Shown: positions 36,808-45,330 of the stretch, piece by piece
Layout of the letters: every line of letters starts with the position of its first letter
Numbering within the stretch: the stretch's first letter is position 1
Assembly (NCBI RefSeq): GCF_000426645.1
Contig: NZ_AUFT01000012.1
Span: 124,001-188,000, forward strand
DNA length: 64,000 nucleotides
DNA from: Nakamurella lactea DSM 19367
GTDB lineage: Bacteria; Actinomycetota; Actinomycetes; Mycobacteriales; Nakamurellaceae
Direction of reading: 5' to 3'
The notes under the pieces: model-generated
What the model was told of the DNA's origin: nothing
What the model saw: only the letters and a program-made list of their open reading frames with translations
Database searches by the model: none
Translations under genes and position numbers: made by a program

Positions 36808-37607
36808 CGGCGTCCGCCGTCGTCGCCCCGGCGCTGTTCGCGATCGGCTCGGCACTGCTGATCTGGCCGTCGGGTCCGCTTCCAGGGTTCATCGGGGCGA
36901 GCGGCGTGGGTGTCGCGGGACCCGGCCACGGTGCCGGGCCGACGGCCGCCGGCCCGGGCCGATCGGGCCCGGGCGCGCGGCTGGTCACCGGCATCCGCCG
37001 CTGGGCGGCCGCCATCGGGCTGCCGGTGGCGATCGCACTGCTGGCTCCGCGGTGGTGGTGGTGCGGCGTGCTCGGTGCTGTCCCGCTGGCCGTGTATCTC
37101 GCCCGCCGGGCGAACCGCCCCAGTGCCGCCCAGCTGTCCGCGCAACGGCGGGCACTGGCCGGCCGACTGGACCTGGTGGCGGCCTGCCTGCGGTCGGGAC
37201 TGCCGATCGGCTCGGCGCTGGTCGCGGTCGGCGCCACCGGCCCGGCGGCGTCGTCACCGCCGGGTCCTTGGCGCACGCCGATCGAGGTGCTGGACGAGGT
37301 GGCCGCCATGCTGATGGTCGGCGCCGATCCGCAGGCCGCCTGGCGACCGGCCGCCGAGCTGGCCGAGTTGGCATCGGTGGCGGCCGCCGCCTGCCGATCG
37401 GCGGCCGGCGGCACCGCGTTGGCGGCGGCCTTCACCGAACAGGCGGATCAGTTGCGGCGGCAGAACTCCGACGCCGCTGCGACCGCAGCCGGTCGGGCCG
37501 GCGTGCTGATGACCGCACCGTTGGGCGCGTGCTTCCTGCCGGCGTTCCTGTGCCTCGGGCTCGCCCCGGCCGTTGTCGGACTGCTCGACACCCTGCACCT
37601 GTGGTGA
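36804..37607 (+). CDS. tadC: Tad pilus membrane protein TadC-like
   Basis: A 267-residue GspF-type platform protein: RALAGRLDLVAACLRSGLPI is the cytoplasmic helix pair seen in type II secretion F-domain proteins, and the C-terminus has a hydrophobic segment (APLGACFLPAFLCLGLAPAVVGLL). It starts with GTG inside the tadB stop. The proline/glycine-rich stretch after the first helix (GVGVAGPGHGAGPTAAGPG) is unusual. Confidence 0.82.
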   Translation: MTASAVVAPALFAIGSALLIWPSGPLPGFIGASGVGVAGPGHGAGPTAAGPGRSGPGARLVTGIRRWAAAIGLPVAIALLAPRWWWCGVLGAVPLAVYLARRANRPSAAQLSAQRRALAGRLDLVAACLRSGLPIGSALVAVGATGPAASSPPGPWRTPIEVLDEVAAMLMVGADPQAAWRPAAELAELASVAAAACRSAAGGTALAAAFTEQADQLRRQNSDAAATAAGRAGVLMTAPLGACFLPAFLCLGLAPAVVGLLDTLHLW

Positions 37608-37771
37608 TTCCCGGTGCTCGTCGGTGTCCGACGCCCGGAAAGTTGTCCACCCGTCGTCATCGGTCCACAGAACGGGCCGCAGTCGCGGCGCCGGACCGAT
37701 CGTCCCCGGCAGGCTGATCGGCACCAGGTACCGCCGCCGGCGGTGCCGACAATCAGAAAGGGGGAAGGCCT

Positions 37772-37996
37772 GTGGGACAAGACATCCAGTCGCGGATACG
37801 GCATCGGGCAATCGCCTTCGGGCGACTGCTGTGGAGCCGGATCGGACACGACGACCGCGGGATGACGACGGTCGAGTACGCCGTCGGCACGCTGGTCGCC
37901 GCCGCGTTGGCAGCGGTGCTCTACCGGATCGTCACCGGCGATTCGATCGTCGCCGGGCTGACGTCGCTGATCACCCGCGCACTGGGCATCGTGTGA
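37772..37996 (+). CDS. Flp pilin-like small protein (DUF4244)
   Basis: A 74-residue protein. A basic leader (IRHRAIAFGRLLWSRIGHDDRG) ends in G before MTTVEYAVGTLVAAALAAVLY, a class III pilin-like cleavage site and hydrophobic helix with the conserved glutamate five residues in. Processed pilin subunits of this type form Flp fibres. It has its own strong ribosome-binding site (AAAGGGGGAAGG) after a 164-bp gap, as suits a major subunit made in excess. No prepilin peptidase is seen in this window. Confidence 0.85.
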   Translation: MGQDIQSRIRHRAIAFGRLLWSRIGHDDRGMTTVEYAVGTLVAAALAAVLYRIVTGDSIVAGLTSLITRALGIV

Positions 37997-38358
37997 TGCC
38001 CGCCCGGTCCCGGCGGTCCGGCGAACGCGGCTCCGTCACCATCGAGGCAGCCGTCGCGCTGTCCGTCCTGGTGGTGCTGCTGGCGCTGTGCCTGTCCGGG
38101 ATCGGGTGCGCGATCGCCCAGATCCGGTGTGTCGATGCGGCCAGGGAAGCGGCCAGGTTGGCGGCCCGTGGCGATCAGGACCGGGCGGCCGCCGCAGTCG
38201 GGTCGATTGCCCCGGCCGGCGCCGCGCTGTCCGTCAGCGTCGACGGGAACACCGTGACGGCAACGGTTTCGGCGAGCGGGGTCGGTGGGCTGTTGCCGGG
38301 CATCAGGGTGAGCGCCACTGCGGTCGCGGCCAGCGAGGAGGGCGCCGGCGATGGGTGA
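37996..38358 (+). CDS. tadE: TadE-like pseudopilin
   Basis: A 120-residue protein with RGSVTIEAAVALSVLVVLLALCLSGIGC, the TadE-like N-terminal helix with its conserved glutamate, followed by CVDAAREAARLAARGD. Minor pseudopilins of this kind help Flp assembly. The ATG overlaps the stop of the pilin gene by one base. Confidence 0.85.
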   Translation: MPARSRRSGERGSVTIEAAVALSVLVVLLALCLSGIGCAIAQIRCVDAAREAARLAARGDQDRAAAAVGSIAPAGAALSVSVDGNTVTATVSASGVGGLLPGIRVSATAVAASEEGAGDG

Positions 38359-38746
38359 TCTGCGTGGCCGGAAAGCCGCTGACGGCGGCTACGCCACGGT
38401 GCTCACCGCGATCGGTGGCGCGGCGCTGCTGGCGTTGCTGATCATCGCGCTGCAGATCGGCGGTGCCGTGATCGCCCGGCATCGCGCCGAGGGCGCCGCC
38501 GACCTGGCCGCGCTGGCCGGCGCGACCGCGGTCCAGTCCGGGACCGGCTCCGCCTGCCAGCGGGCGGGCGCGATCGCGGCCGCGAACGGTGGCTCGGTGC
38601 TGTCCTGCGAGCTGTCCGGCAGCGATGTGCTGGTGGTGGTCGTGGTGCGGAACCAACTGCTGCCGGCCGTCGGATCGGCGCAGGGCCGGGCGCGGGCGGG
38701 GCCCGTGGTGTCCGGTGAGGGTGAGCGCAGCCCCGGTGGTCGCTGA
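38351..38746 (+). CDS. TadE/TadG-like secreted protein (Rv3654c-like)
   Basis: A 131-residue protein with GGYATVLTAIGGAALLALLIIALQIGGAVIARHRAEGAADLAALAGA, the Rv3654c-type helix and helicase/secretion-neighbourhood motif. It overlaps tadE by eight bases. The C-terminal 40 residues are low-complexity. It ends the tad operon and is convergent with the dehydrogenase. Confidence 0.82.
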   Translation: MGDLRGRKAADGGYATVLTAIGGAALLALLIIALQIGGAVIARHRAEGAADLAALAGATAVQSGTGSACQRAGAIAAANGGSVLSCELSGSDVLVVVVVRNQLLPAVGSAQGRARAGPVVSGEGERSPGGR

Positions 38747-38767
38747 CCGTGGCCGCTATCGCTCGCT

Positions 38768-39781
38768 TCAGCCGGTGACCTGCTGCGGCGCGATCATCGC
38801 CTTCATCGAGGCGGGCTCCTGGCTGGCATTCAGCAGCGCCTCGACGGTCTGATCGAGCCGGAACCGCTGGGTCACCATCGTGGACACATCCACCCGGCCA
38901 CCGGCGATCAGCGAGATCGCGGTCGGCCAGGTGTGCCCGTACCGGTTGACCAGGCCGATGGTCAGCTCGTTCACGTTGAGCCGGGACAGTGCCAGCGTGA
39001 CGTCCTGCTTGGGCATGCCGACCATGGCCGCCCGGCCGTTCGGCCGCAGCCGCCACACACCGTCGGCCAGCGCCGTCGGTGCCCCCGAGCACTCCAGCAA
39101 CACGTCGAAGTCGTTGCGCTCGGACTCGCCCGCCCGCGCCGCCGTGAAGCCGAGCCGAGCGGCGAAATCGATGCGCCAGTCGGAGGTATCGGTGATCGTG
39201 ACGTCAGCGGCGCCGAACGCCCTGGCCGCCTGCGCGGCCATGATGCCGACCGGGCCGGCTCCGGTCACCAGCACGCTGTCGCCCGGCTGCAGTCCGGCGC
39301 GGTGGCACGCCCAGATGCCCACCGACAGTGGCTCGCACAGCGCACCGTCCTCGAACGACATGGTGTCCGGAAGGACGAACAGCTGACGTTCGTCGACGGC
39401 CATGTACTGCTGAAGCGATCCGTCGTACGGCGGGGTGGCGAAGAAGATCAGGTCGGGACACAGGTGGTAGCGGCCGGCCATGCATTCCCGGCAGTCCCGG
39501 CACGGCCGGCCGGGCTCGATCGCCACCCGGTCACCGACCCGGACGCCGGTGACGCCCGTGCCCACCTCGACGACGACCCCGGCGCACTCGTGGCCGAGGA
39601 TGATCGGCCCGTTCACCAGGTAGTCGCCGACGTAGCCGACGGTGAAGTACGCGGTGTCCGATCCGCAGACGCCGACGGCCTCCATCTTCACCACGGCGTC
39701 CCGCGGTCCAGGCGTCGGGTCGCCGACGTCCGAGATCTCGATGGTGCCAAGGGTCGGCATCACTGCGGCATAGTTGGTCAC
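38768..39781 (-). CDS. zinc-dependent alcohol/polyol dehydrogenase
   Basis: A 337-residue medium-chain dehydrogenase of the sorbitol/xylitol branch. Catalytic zinc ligands are in VGVCGSDTAYF and GHECAGVV with the later glutamate of CEPLSVG; the structural zinc loop is CRDCRECMAGRYHLC. The Rossmann motif is VTGAGPVGIMAAQAARAFGA, and the D in VTITDTSDWR suggests NAD. GTG overlaps the LacI stop (GTGA), so it is the last gene of the left arm of the divergent island. It probably oxidises the polyol or sugar taken up by the ABC importer. Confidence 0.88.
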   Translation of the reverse strand: MTNYAAVMPTLGTIEISDVGDPTPGPRDAVVKMEAVGVCGSDTAYFTVGYVGDYLVNGPIILGHECAGVVVEVGTGVTGVRVGDRVAIEPGRPCRDCRECMAGRYHLCPDLIFFATPPYDGSLQQYMAVDERQLFVLPDTMSFEDGALCEPLSVGIWACHRAGLQPGDSVLVTGAGPVGIMAAQAARAFGAADVTITDTSDWRIDFAARLGFTAARAGESERNDFDVLLECSGAPTALADGVWRLRPNGRAAMVGMPKQDVTLALSRLNVNELTIGLVNRYGHTWPTAISLIAGGRVDVSTMVTQRFRLDQTVEALLNASQEPASMKAMIAPQQVTG

Positions 39782-40872
39782 GGCGTCTGGCCTCCGGTGG
39801 CGAGAACGAGCTCGCGTGGCAGCGAGCCTCGGACGATCAGTTCAGGTTCGATGCACAAGGTCTCCGGCGGTTCCTGACTACCGGAGACCTTGTGCAGCAG
39901 TCGCTTCATCGCATGCGCGGCGACCTGCCGGGCCGGCAGCGCCACCGTCGACAGCGGGGGATCGAGGTAGCGGGCGAACGGCTGGTCGCCCCAGCCGATC
40001 ACCATGACATCGATGGGGACCCGCAGACCCTGCGCCCGCAGCGCGGCGTAGAGGCCGAGCGCGAAGTGGTCGTTGCCGAGCACGAAGGCATGGGGGCGGC
40101 GGCCCCGCTCGAACAGGTCGGTGGCGACCCGATGGGCGTCCTCCGCCTGCCACGGCAACCACGGCAGCGCGACGCTCGCCGACCGGCGGGTCGGGATCAG
40201 CACGATGTTGCGGCTGTCGAACGGGACGCCGCGGTCCTGAAGCGCCAGCCGGAACCCGGCGATCCGGTCGCGCACCGTCGAGATCTGCAGATCCTCTTCG
40301 ATGAGGACGACGTCGGTCGCCCCGCGATCGAGCACTGCGTGCGTCGTCATCCGCATTCCCGACACGTTGTCGTTGGCGTAGAGATCCGCGTTCAGATGGG
40401 CGATGTTCCTGCTCACCAGCACCAGTGGCAGACCGGCCCGGGTCAGCCCGTCGTACGCGTGCGAGTCGTTGCTGACCGGAACCGCGAGGATGCCGTCGAC
40501 CCCGGAACGCAGTGCCGCGGCGACCGCAGCCACCTCTCGGTCCTCGGATTCCTCGGACAGCAGCAACAGCAGCGTGTATCCGGCTTCGATCGCGCGTGAC
40601 TCCGCCTCACTGACCAACTCCGCGAAGAACGGATTGAACAGGTTGGTGACGATCATCGCGATGGTCTGGCGTGAACCGAGGACCAGCGATCGGGCGTGGA
40701 TGTTCGGCACGTAGCCGATCCGCTCGGCCTCCGCCTTGATCCGCTGCCTGGTTGCCTCACCGACTCCCGGCCTCTCGTTGAGGGCACGGGAGACGGTGTT
40801 CACCGACAGCCCGACGACCTGTGCGACATCCTTGAGGGTCGTTCGGTGCGGATTGCTACCGACTTCCTGCAC
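39778..40872 (-). CDS. LacI-family transcriptional regulator of the divergent island
   Basis: A 364-residue repressor with the LacI HTH (TLKDVAQVVGLSVNTVSRAL, hinge RIGYVPNIHARSLVLGS) and a periplasmic-binding-protein-like effector domain. It probably binds the palindromic TAnCGnTA elements in the control region at 42222-42482 and releases them on binding the island's sugar-like inducer. It follows gene B1 by 36 bp and is translationally coupled to the dehydrogenase. Confidence 0.9.
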   Translation of the reverse strand: MQEVGSNPHRTTLKDVAQVVGLSVNTVSRALNERPGVGEATRQRIKAEAERIGYVPNIHARSLVLGSRQTIAMIVTNLFNPFFAELVSEAESRAIEAGYTLLLLLSEESEDREVAAVAAALRSGVDGILAVPVSNDSHAYDGLTRAGLPLVLVSRNIAHLNADLYANDNVSGMRMTTHAVLDRGATDVVLIEEDLQISTVRDRIAGFRLALQDRGVPFDSRNIVLIPTRRSASVALPWLPWQAEDAHRVATDLFERGRRPHAFVLGNDHFALGLYAALRAQGLRVPIDVMVIGWGDQPFARYLDPPLSTVALPARQVAAHAMKRLLHKVSGSQEPPETLCIEPELIVRGSLPRELVLATGGQTP

Positions 40873-40908
40873 GACGCGCTCCTACCGTTCGACCGATCCG
40901 CTTCGATG

Positions 40909-41250
40909 TCACTCCTTGAGCTCAAGGTAGATGCGGAGCGACGGAGAACTCTCGCCCGCCACCTTGCTGGTCGTCAGTCGCAGCCAGTGCCCGAACTGCG
41001 CCACGGGGATCGAGACCATTCCGACCGCCTCGGTCTCGCGCGCGGCCACGGACTCGTGGTCGATCCAGCTGATGCCGTCGGGCGAGATCTGCACCTGGAT
41101 CGAGACCCGGCAGCCAGGGGCGGGCCGCAGGAACTGGACGAACCACCTGGCCTCGCCGGCCCAGGCCACTTCGAACGGATCGGTCGAATGGACGGTATCG
41201 AGGTCGACCCCGCGCTCGATGACCGCACTTTGCGATTGTCGCATCGCCAT
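40909..41250 (-). CDS. uncharacterised protein B1 (paired with A1)
   Basis: A 113-residue protein, predicted all-beta, without signal peptide or membrane segment. It shares VSIQVQISPDGISW and IPVAQFGHWLRLT with B2 (LALGVEVSPDGINW and LPVGQFGNWLRLT), at equivalent positions. SPDGxxW and GxWLRL recall sugar-binding or tail-fibre-like beta-sandwich modules, but I cannot name a family. Several start codons are clustered (GTG, GTG, ATG, ATG); I took the ATG at 41250. It directly follows A1 and precedes lacI. Confidence 0.7.
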   Translation of the reverse strand: MAMRQSQSAVIERGVDLDTVHSTDPFEVAWAGEARWFVQFLRPAPGCRVSIQVQISPDGISWIDHESVAARETEAVGMVSIPVAQFGHWLRLTTSKVAGESSPSLRIYLELKE

Positions 41251-41252
41251 GA

Positions 41253-42221
41253 TCACCACCCCGCCGAGATCACGACGGAATCCAGGAACAGGAAGTTGCG
41301 CACACCGCTGACGGTCCTCGCGGAGAAGTAGAAGTTCAGCAGGTTCTCCAGCGACTCGTACTTGTCGGCGTACGGCGGAACGGGCACGCCCCGCAGATCC
41401 ATCACGTCATTGTTGAACTGCAGCTCGACGTTGGAGCGGGTGCTGGTGTCGATCAAGAACCGCAGATAGTGCCAGTTGATCTTGGTCGGCACTTCGTTGT
41501 AGCAGGTCTCGACGCGGTCGTCGGACAGGTACCGCCAGTCGTTCGGGTCGGGGGCGGTGAAGTCGGCGCCGTACTCGTAGTCGTGCACCCCCTCGTGCCG
41601 CTCGTGCGGGGTGGGTTCAGGAACAACCGGATAGGCCCACTTCTGGATCAGGTGTCCGTCGGCATCGGCGTTCACGAAACGCATGACGTTGTGGTACCTG
41701 ACGCCCTCGGTGCACAGGTCCGTGGCCACGGTGAACGATCCGAACTGTGCCTCCGACGGATGCGAGTTCGCGTCCCAGGTGATGTCCCCGAAGGAATTGC
41801 TCTCCTGTTCGGTGCCGGAGAGGTTCGCCTCGGTCTTCCAGGCCAGGTACGCCTCGATCTGCAGCAGGCCGCGACCGCTCATCGTCAGCCGCCGGATGCC
41901 GGTGGCGCTGTGCCCGCGGTGTGCCCGGGTCGCGAGCTTCATCGAGTAGGTGCCGGACATCGCACCGTGCGTGCCGACGTCGAAGAAATTCGCGTTGGAC
42001 AACTGCGGGGGTCGCATGTCCCGAAAGTGTCGGTCCAACGACTCGAGGTCGCCTCGGCCGTTGTAGTTGCCGCCCAGTTCGACCCAGCCGTGCAGGCCGT
42101 CGTTGAAGTCGTCGAACGTGAGGATCCGCCGCAGGGGGTTGAACTTCGACAGCCGGCCGTCGCTGCTGCGCAGCGCACCGCGCAGTGCGTCGGCCAACCC
42201 GCTGATGTCGGTGGTGGTCAC
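41253..42221 (-). CDS. uncharacterised protein A1 (paired with B1)
   Basis: A 322-residue protein, probably cytoplasmic and beta-rich. It shares with A2 the N-terminal FNPLRRILTFDDFNDGLHGW (A2: FNPLARVITYDDFDKGFNGW), GTYSMKLATRA (GTYSLKLTTAP), INWHYLRFLIDT (LNWLYFRLLVDI) and the C-terminal FLFLDSVV (HLFLDSIV). The DDFxDGxxGW start and FLDSVV end resemble jelly-roll carbohydrate-binding modules, but the lack of a signal peptide is odd for that. GTG at 42221 has AGGAG five bases upstream; the longer open frame upstream runs through the control region. No catalytic motif is recognised. Confidence 0.75.
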   Translation of the reverse strand: MTTTDISGLADALRGALRSSDGRLSKFNPLRRILTFDDFNDGLHGWVELGGNYNGRGDLESLDRHFRDMRPPQLSNANFFDVGTHGAMSGTYSMKLATRAHRGHSATGIRRLTMSGRGLLQIEAYLAWKTEANLSGTEQESNSFGDITWDANSHPSEAQFGSFTVATDLCTEGVRYHNVMRFVNADADGHLIQKWAYPVVPEPTPHERHEGVHDYEYGADFTAPDPNDWRYLSDDRVETCYNEVPTKINWHYLRFLIDTSTRSNVELQFNNDVMDLRGVPVPPYADKYESLENLLNFYFSARTVSGVRNFLFLDSVVISAGW

Positions 42222-42482
42222 CGCTGCTCCTAGGAGTGGGTTGCGCGCTGCCGCCGTCGGCATCGTCGCGCTCACATTAGCGTTACCGAAGATCGCCGTC
42301 CAGAGGCGCCGCGCAATTGACAGCACCTTGCGATCCAACGAGGAAGTGCTTGCTGTGAAAGGCACATCGATCTGTTGACATATGACCATCAATGCGACAG
42401 TGTGCATGAACGATAATGTTGCGGGTCGACGGAGATCTCATGCGACGGCGACGGCAACCACGACATCCAGCGGAGGTGCGGG
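42222..42482. promoter_or_regulatory. divergent control region of the A/B-transporter island
   Basis: This 261-bp region lies between the two arms. The minus strand carries AACGCTAATGT (42284-42274), and the plus strand AACGATAATGT (42409-42419), facing the two arms. Each contains TAATGT, a -10-like box, and a TAnCGnTA core (perfect on the left, one mismatch on the right), as LacI operators do. A TTGACA occurs at 42375-42380 but has no well-spaced -10. The GGAGG at 42472-42476, six bases before the GTG, is the transporter ribosome-binding site. Confidence 0.6.
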
Positions 42483-43403
42483 GTGCTCGGCTACGTCGCA
42501 CGACGCCTGTTGCTGGCCGTGTTCGTACTGTGGGGCGCCGTCACCGTCGTGTTCATCGTCGTGCGCCTGGTGCCCGCCGATCCGGCCGTGCTGATCGCCG
42601 GTGAGACCGCGACGCCCGAGCAGATCGCCGCACTGCGGGCGGAGATGGGCCTCGACCGGCCGTTGCTGCTGCAGTACCTGGGGTATCTGGGCAAGGCGGT
42701 GACGGGCAACTTCGGCAACTCCTACACGCAGAACGTCCCGGTGACGCAGCTCATCGGTCAGGTACTGCCGAACACCGTGCTGCTGGCGGTGCTGGCCTGC
42801 GTCTTCGCGGTGATCGTGAGTTTCCCCCTCGGCCTGCTGGCCGCGTTGCGGGTCAACCGATTCAGCGACCGCGCTGTCACCACCCTGTCGCTGTTGACCC
42901 AGTCACTCCCGGGTTTCTGGGTCGGCATCGTGCTCATGCTGGTGTTCTCGCGGAAGCTGAACTGGCTGCCGAGCGCCGGCCTGGACTCGCCGGCGAGTCT
43001 GGTGCTCCCGACGATCACGCTGGCCTTGCCGTTCATCGCGATCCTGGTCCGGATGACCCGCAGCGGCCTGCTCGAAGTGATGGGCGAGGGCTATATCGTC
43101 ACCGCCCGGTCCAAAGGCCTGCCGGAGCGAACGGTGATCTTCCCGCACGCGATCAGGAACGCGACCATCCCGATCATCACCATCGTCGGGCTGGAGTTCG
43201 GCACCCTGCTCGGTGGTGCGGTGATCACCGAGACGGTGTTCTCGTTCCCCGGCATCGGCCGGCTGCTGGTCACCTCGATCCAGGTCCGTGACTACGCGGT
43301 CGTGCAGGCCTGCGTGCTGGTGATCGCCGTGGCGTTCGTGCTGGTCAATCTGATCATCGATCTGCTGTACGGGTACCTCGACCCGAGGGTGAGGCTGTCG
43401 TGA
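42483..43403 (+). CDS. ABC importer permease, DppB type
   Basis: A 306-residue membrane permease with six predicted helices. It opens with the typical LGYVARRLLLAVFVLWGAVTVVFIVVRL, and the EAA-loop region is MTRSGLLEVMGEGYIVTARSKGLP, which contacts the ATPases. It starts with GTG after a strong GGAGG. It is the first gene of the right arm and overlaps dppC by four bases. Dpp/Opp-type importers carry peptides, nickel or sugars; the associated genes here favour a non-peptide substrate. Confidence 0.92.
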   Translation: MLGYVARRLLLAVFVLWGAVTVVFIVVRLVPADPAVLIAGETATPEQIAALRAEMGLDRPLLLQYLGYLGKAVTGNFGNSYTQNVPVTQLIGQVLPNTVLLAVLACVFAVIVSFPLGLLAALRVNRFSDRAVTTLSLLTQSLPGFWVGIVLMLVFSRKLNWLPSAGLDSPASLVLPTITLALPFIAILVRMTRSGLLEVMGEGYIVTARSKGLPERTVIFPHAIRNATIPIITIVGLEFGTLLGGAVITETVFSFPGIGRLLVTSIQVRDYAVVQACVLVIAVAFVLVNLIIDLLYGYLDPRVRLS

Positions 43404-44293
43404 CGACTGCGGCACGGGCCGGCGCGGCCGCGCGCACGATGCGCCGTGCCCGCAGGGCGCGACGGGGGGTCCGGCTGCGGATCGTCATCCCGCTGATCAT
43501 CGTGGCGCTCTACGTCGTCGGGGCGATCCTGGTCCCGATCCTGTATCACTTCGACCCGCTGCACACCGAGCTGCTGTACCGCCTCAAGCCGCCCGGGACG
43601 ACGGTGGCAGATGGGAAGACGGCGATCTTCGGTACCGACCAGGTCGGGCAGGACATGTTCGCCCAGATGATGATGGGTGCCAGGGTGTCACTCACCGTCG
43701 GTGCGCTCACCCTGCTGTTCGCCGGTGTCTTCGGTGTCCTCGTCGGCCTGCTGTCCGGTCACTTCGGAGGCTGGATCGACATGGCCCTGATGCGGATCGC
43801 CGACATCCAGTTGGCCTTCCCGTCCATCCTGTTGGCGATCCTGCTGGCGTCGGTGCTCGGCCAGGGTCTGACGAACATCATCATCGTGCTGTCCATCGCC
43901 AGCTGGGTCGTCTTCGCCCGGGTCACCCGCAGTCAGGTATTGGCGCTGAAGAACCGGGAGTACGTCGATGCGGCCCGGACGCTCGGCGCCGGCCATCTGC
44001 ACCTGATGTTCCGGACCCAACTGCCGGGCTGTCTGGCGCCGATCCTGGTCGTCGCAACGGTGGAGTTCGGCCACGTGATCCTCGCCGAGGCGGCGTTGTC
44101 CTTCCTCGGTGTCGGCGTTCCGCTCGGCGTCCCCAGCCTGGGCAGCTCGATCCAGGCCGGCACCGCCTACCTGACGACGGCCTGGTGGATCTCCACCCTG
44201 CCCGGGATCGCCCTGGCCATCCTGGTACTGGCCACCGGTATCCTCGGCGACGCCCTGCGCGACCGGTTCGACCCGCGGCTGCGGAGCGCCTGA
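43400..44293 (+). CDS. ABC importer permease, DppC type
   Basis: A 297-residue permease. A basic N-terminus (MRRARRARRGVRLR) precedes the first helix; the DppC hallmark FGTDQVGQDMFAQMMMGARVSLTVG is followed by the EAA loop VTRSQVLALKNREYVDAARTLG. The GTG overlaps the DppB stop, and its own stop overlaps the first ATPase by one base. Confidence 0.92.
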   Translation: MTTAARAGAAARTMRRARRARRGVRLRIVIPLIIVALYVVGAILVPILYHFDPLHTELLYRLKPPGTTVADGKTAIFGTDQVGQDMFAQMMMGARVSLTVGALTLLFAGVFGVLVGLLSGHFGGWIDMALMRIADIQLAFPSILLAILLASVLGQGLTNIIIVLSIASWVVFARVTRSQVLALKNREYVDAARTLGAGHLHLMFRTQLPGCLAPILVVATVEFGHVILAEAALSFLGVGVPLGVPSLGSSIQAGTAYLTTAWWISTLPGIALAILVLATGILGDALRDRFDPRLRSA

Positions 44294-45330
44294 TGAGCCA
44301 GTCGACGCCGGTCGCCCTGGAGAAGTCGGTGCCACCGGACGCGCCGCTGTTGAGCGTGCAGAACCTGCAGGTGGAGTTCTCCACCTCCGCCGGAGTGGTG
44401 CGGGCGCTCGACGGGGTCAGCTTCGACGTCCGGCGGGGCGAGACCATCGCCATCCTGGGCGAATCGGGCTCCGGCAAGTCGGTCACCGCCCAGGCGATCA
44501 TGGCGCTGCTACCCAGGCCGGCCGGCTCCATTGTCGGCGGCAGCATTCGCTACGCAGACCGCGATCTGGTCACGCTCCCGGCCAAGGACGTCCGACGCCT
44601 GTGCGGCACCGAGATCGCGATGATCTTCCAGGACCCGCTGAGCTCGCTCAACCCGGTGTTCCGGGTCGGCTGGCAGATCGCCGAGCCGTTCCGGCGGCGC
44701 CTGGGCATCGACAAGCGACAGGCGCTGGCCAAGGCCCTTGAGCTGCTCGACCGGGTCGGCATCCCGGACGCCGAGCGGCGCATCCGTGACTATCCGCACC
44801 AGTTCTCCGGTGGCCAGCGGCAACGCATCATGATCGCGATGGCCATTGCGTTGGAACCGAAACTGCTCATCGCGGACGAGCCGACCACCGCCCTCGACGT
44901 GACCGTGCAGTCACAGGTGATGAAGCTGCTGGCCAACCTGCAGGCCGAGACCGGCATGGGGATGATCCTCATCAGCCACGACCTCGGCGTGGTCGCCGAC
45001 GTCGCCAAGCGGGCCGCGATCATGTACGCCGGCCGCATCGTCGAGGCCGGCACGATCAGGGAGGTCTACGACCATCCCGCCCACCCCTACACCCGGGGGC
45101 TGCTCGAATCGATTCCGTCGACGACGGTCATCGGAGAACGACTTACGCCGATCCCCGGCGGCCCGCCGAACCTGCTCGCGCTGCCGACCGGCTGCGCATT
45201 CCACCCGCGCTGTCCGCACGCGATCGACAGGTGTCGTGACGAGATACCGCAGCTGCGACGACCGGACGGCTGGGAGCCGACCCACGTCGCCGCCTGCTTC
45301 CGGTCGGAGGAGGTGCTCGCCCATGACTGA
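44293..45330 (+). CDS. ABC importer ATPase, DppD/OppD type
   Basis: A 345-residue ATPase with Walker A GESGSGKS, Q-loop IFQDPLSSLNP, signature FSGGQRQRI, Walker B LLIADEPTTALD and H-loop ISHDLGVVAD. The C-terminal oligopeptide/dipeptide domain holds a Cys-rich CAFHPRCPHAIDRC segment that binds an iron-sulfur cluster in some homologues. The start overlaps the dppC stop by one base and the end overlaps dppF by eight. Confidence 0.93.
   Translation: MSQSTPVALEKSVPPDAPLLSVQNLQVEFSTSAGVVRALDGVSFDVRRGETIAILGESGSGKSVTAQAIMALLPRPAGSIVGGSIRYADRDLVTLPAKDVRRLCGTEIAMIFQDPLSSLNPVFRVGWQIAEPFRRRLGIDKRQALAKALELLDRVGIPDAERRIRDYPHQFSGGQRQRIMIAMAIALEPKLLIADEPTTALDVTVQSQVMKLLANLQAETGMGMILISHDLGVVADVAKRAAIMYAGRIVEAGTIREVYDHPAHPYTRGLLESIPSTTVIGERLTPIPGGPPNLLALPTGCAFHPRCPHAIDRCRDEIPQLRRPDGWEPTHVAACFRSEEVLAHD

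Noticed and set aside
42375-42419. TTGACA ... TAATGT as a standard promoter of the importer operon
   Set aside because: The spacing is 33 bp. Either hexamer may be used with another partner, but not together.
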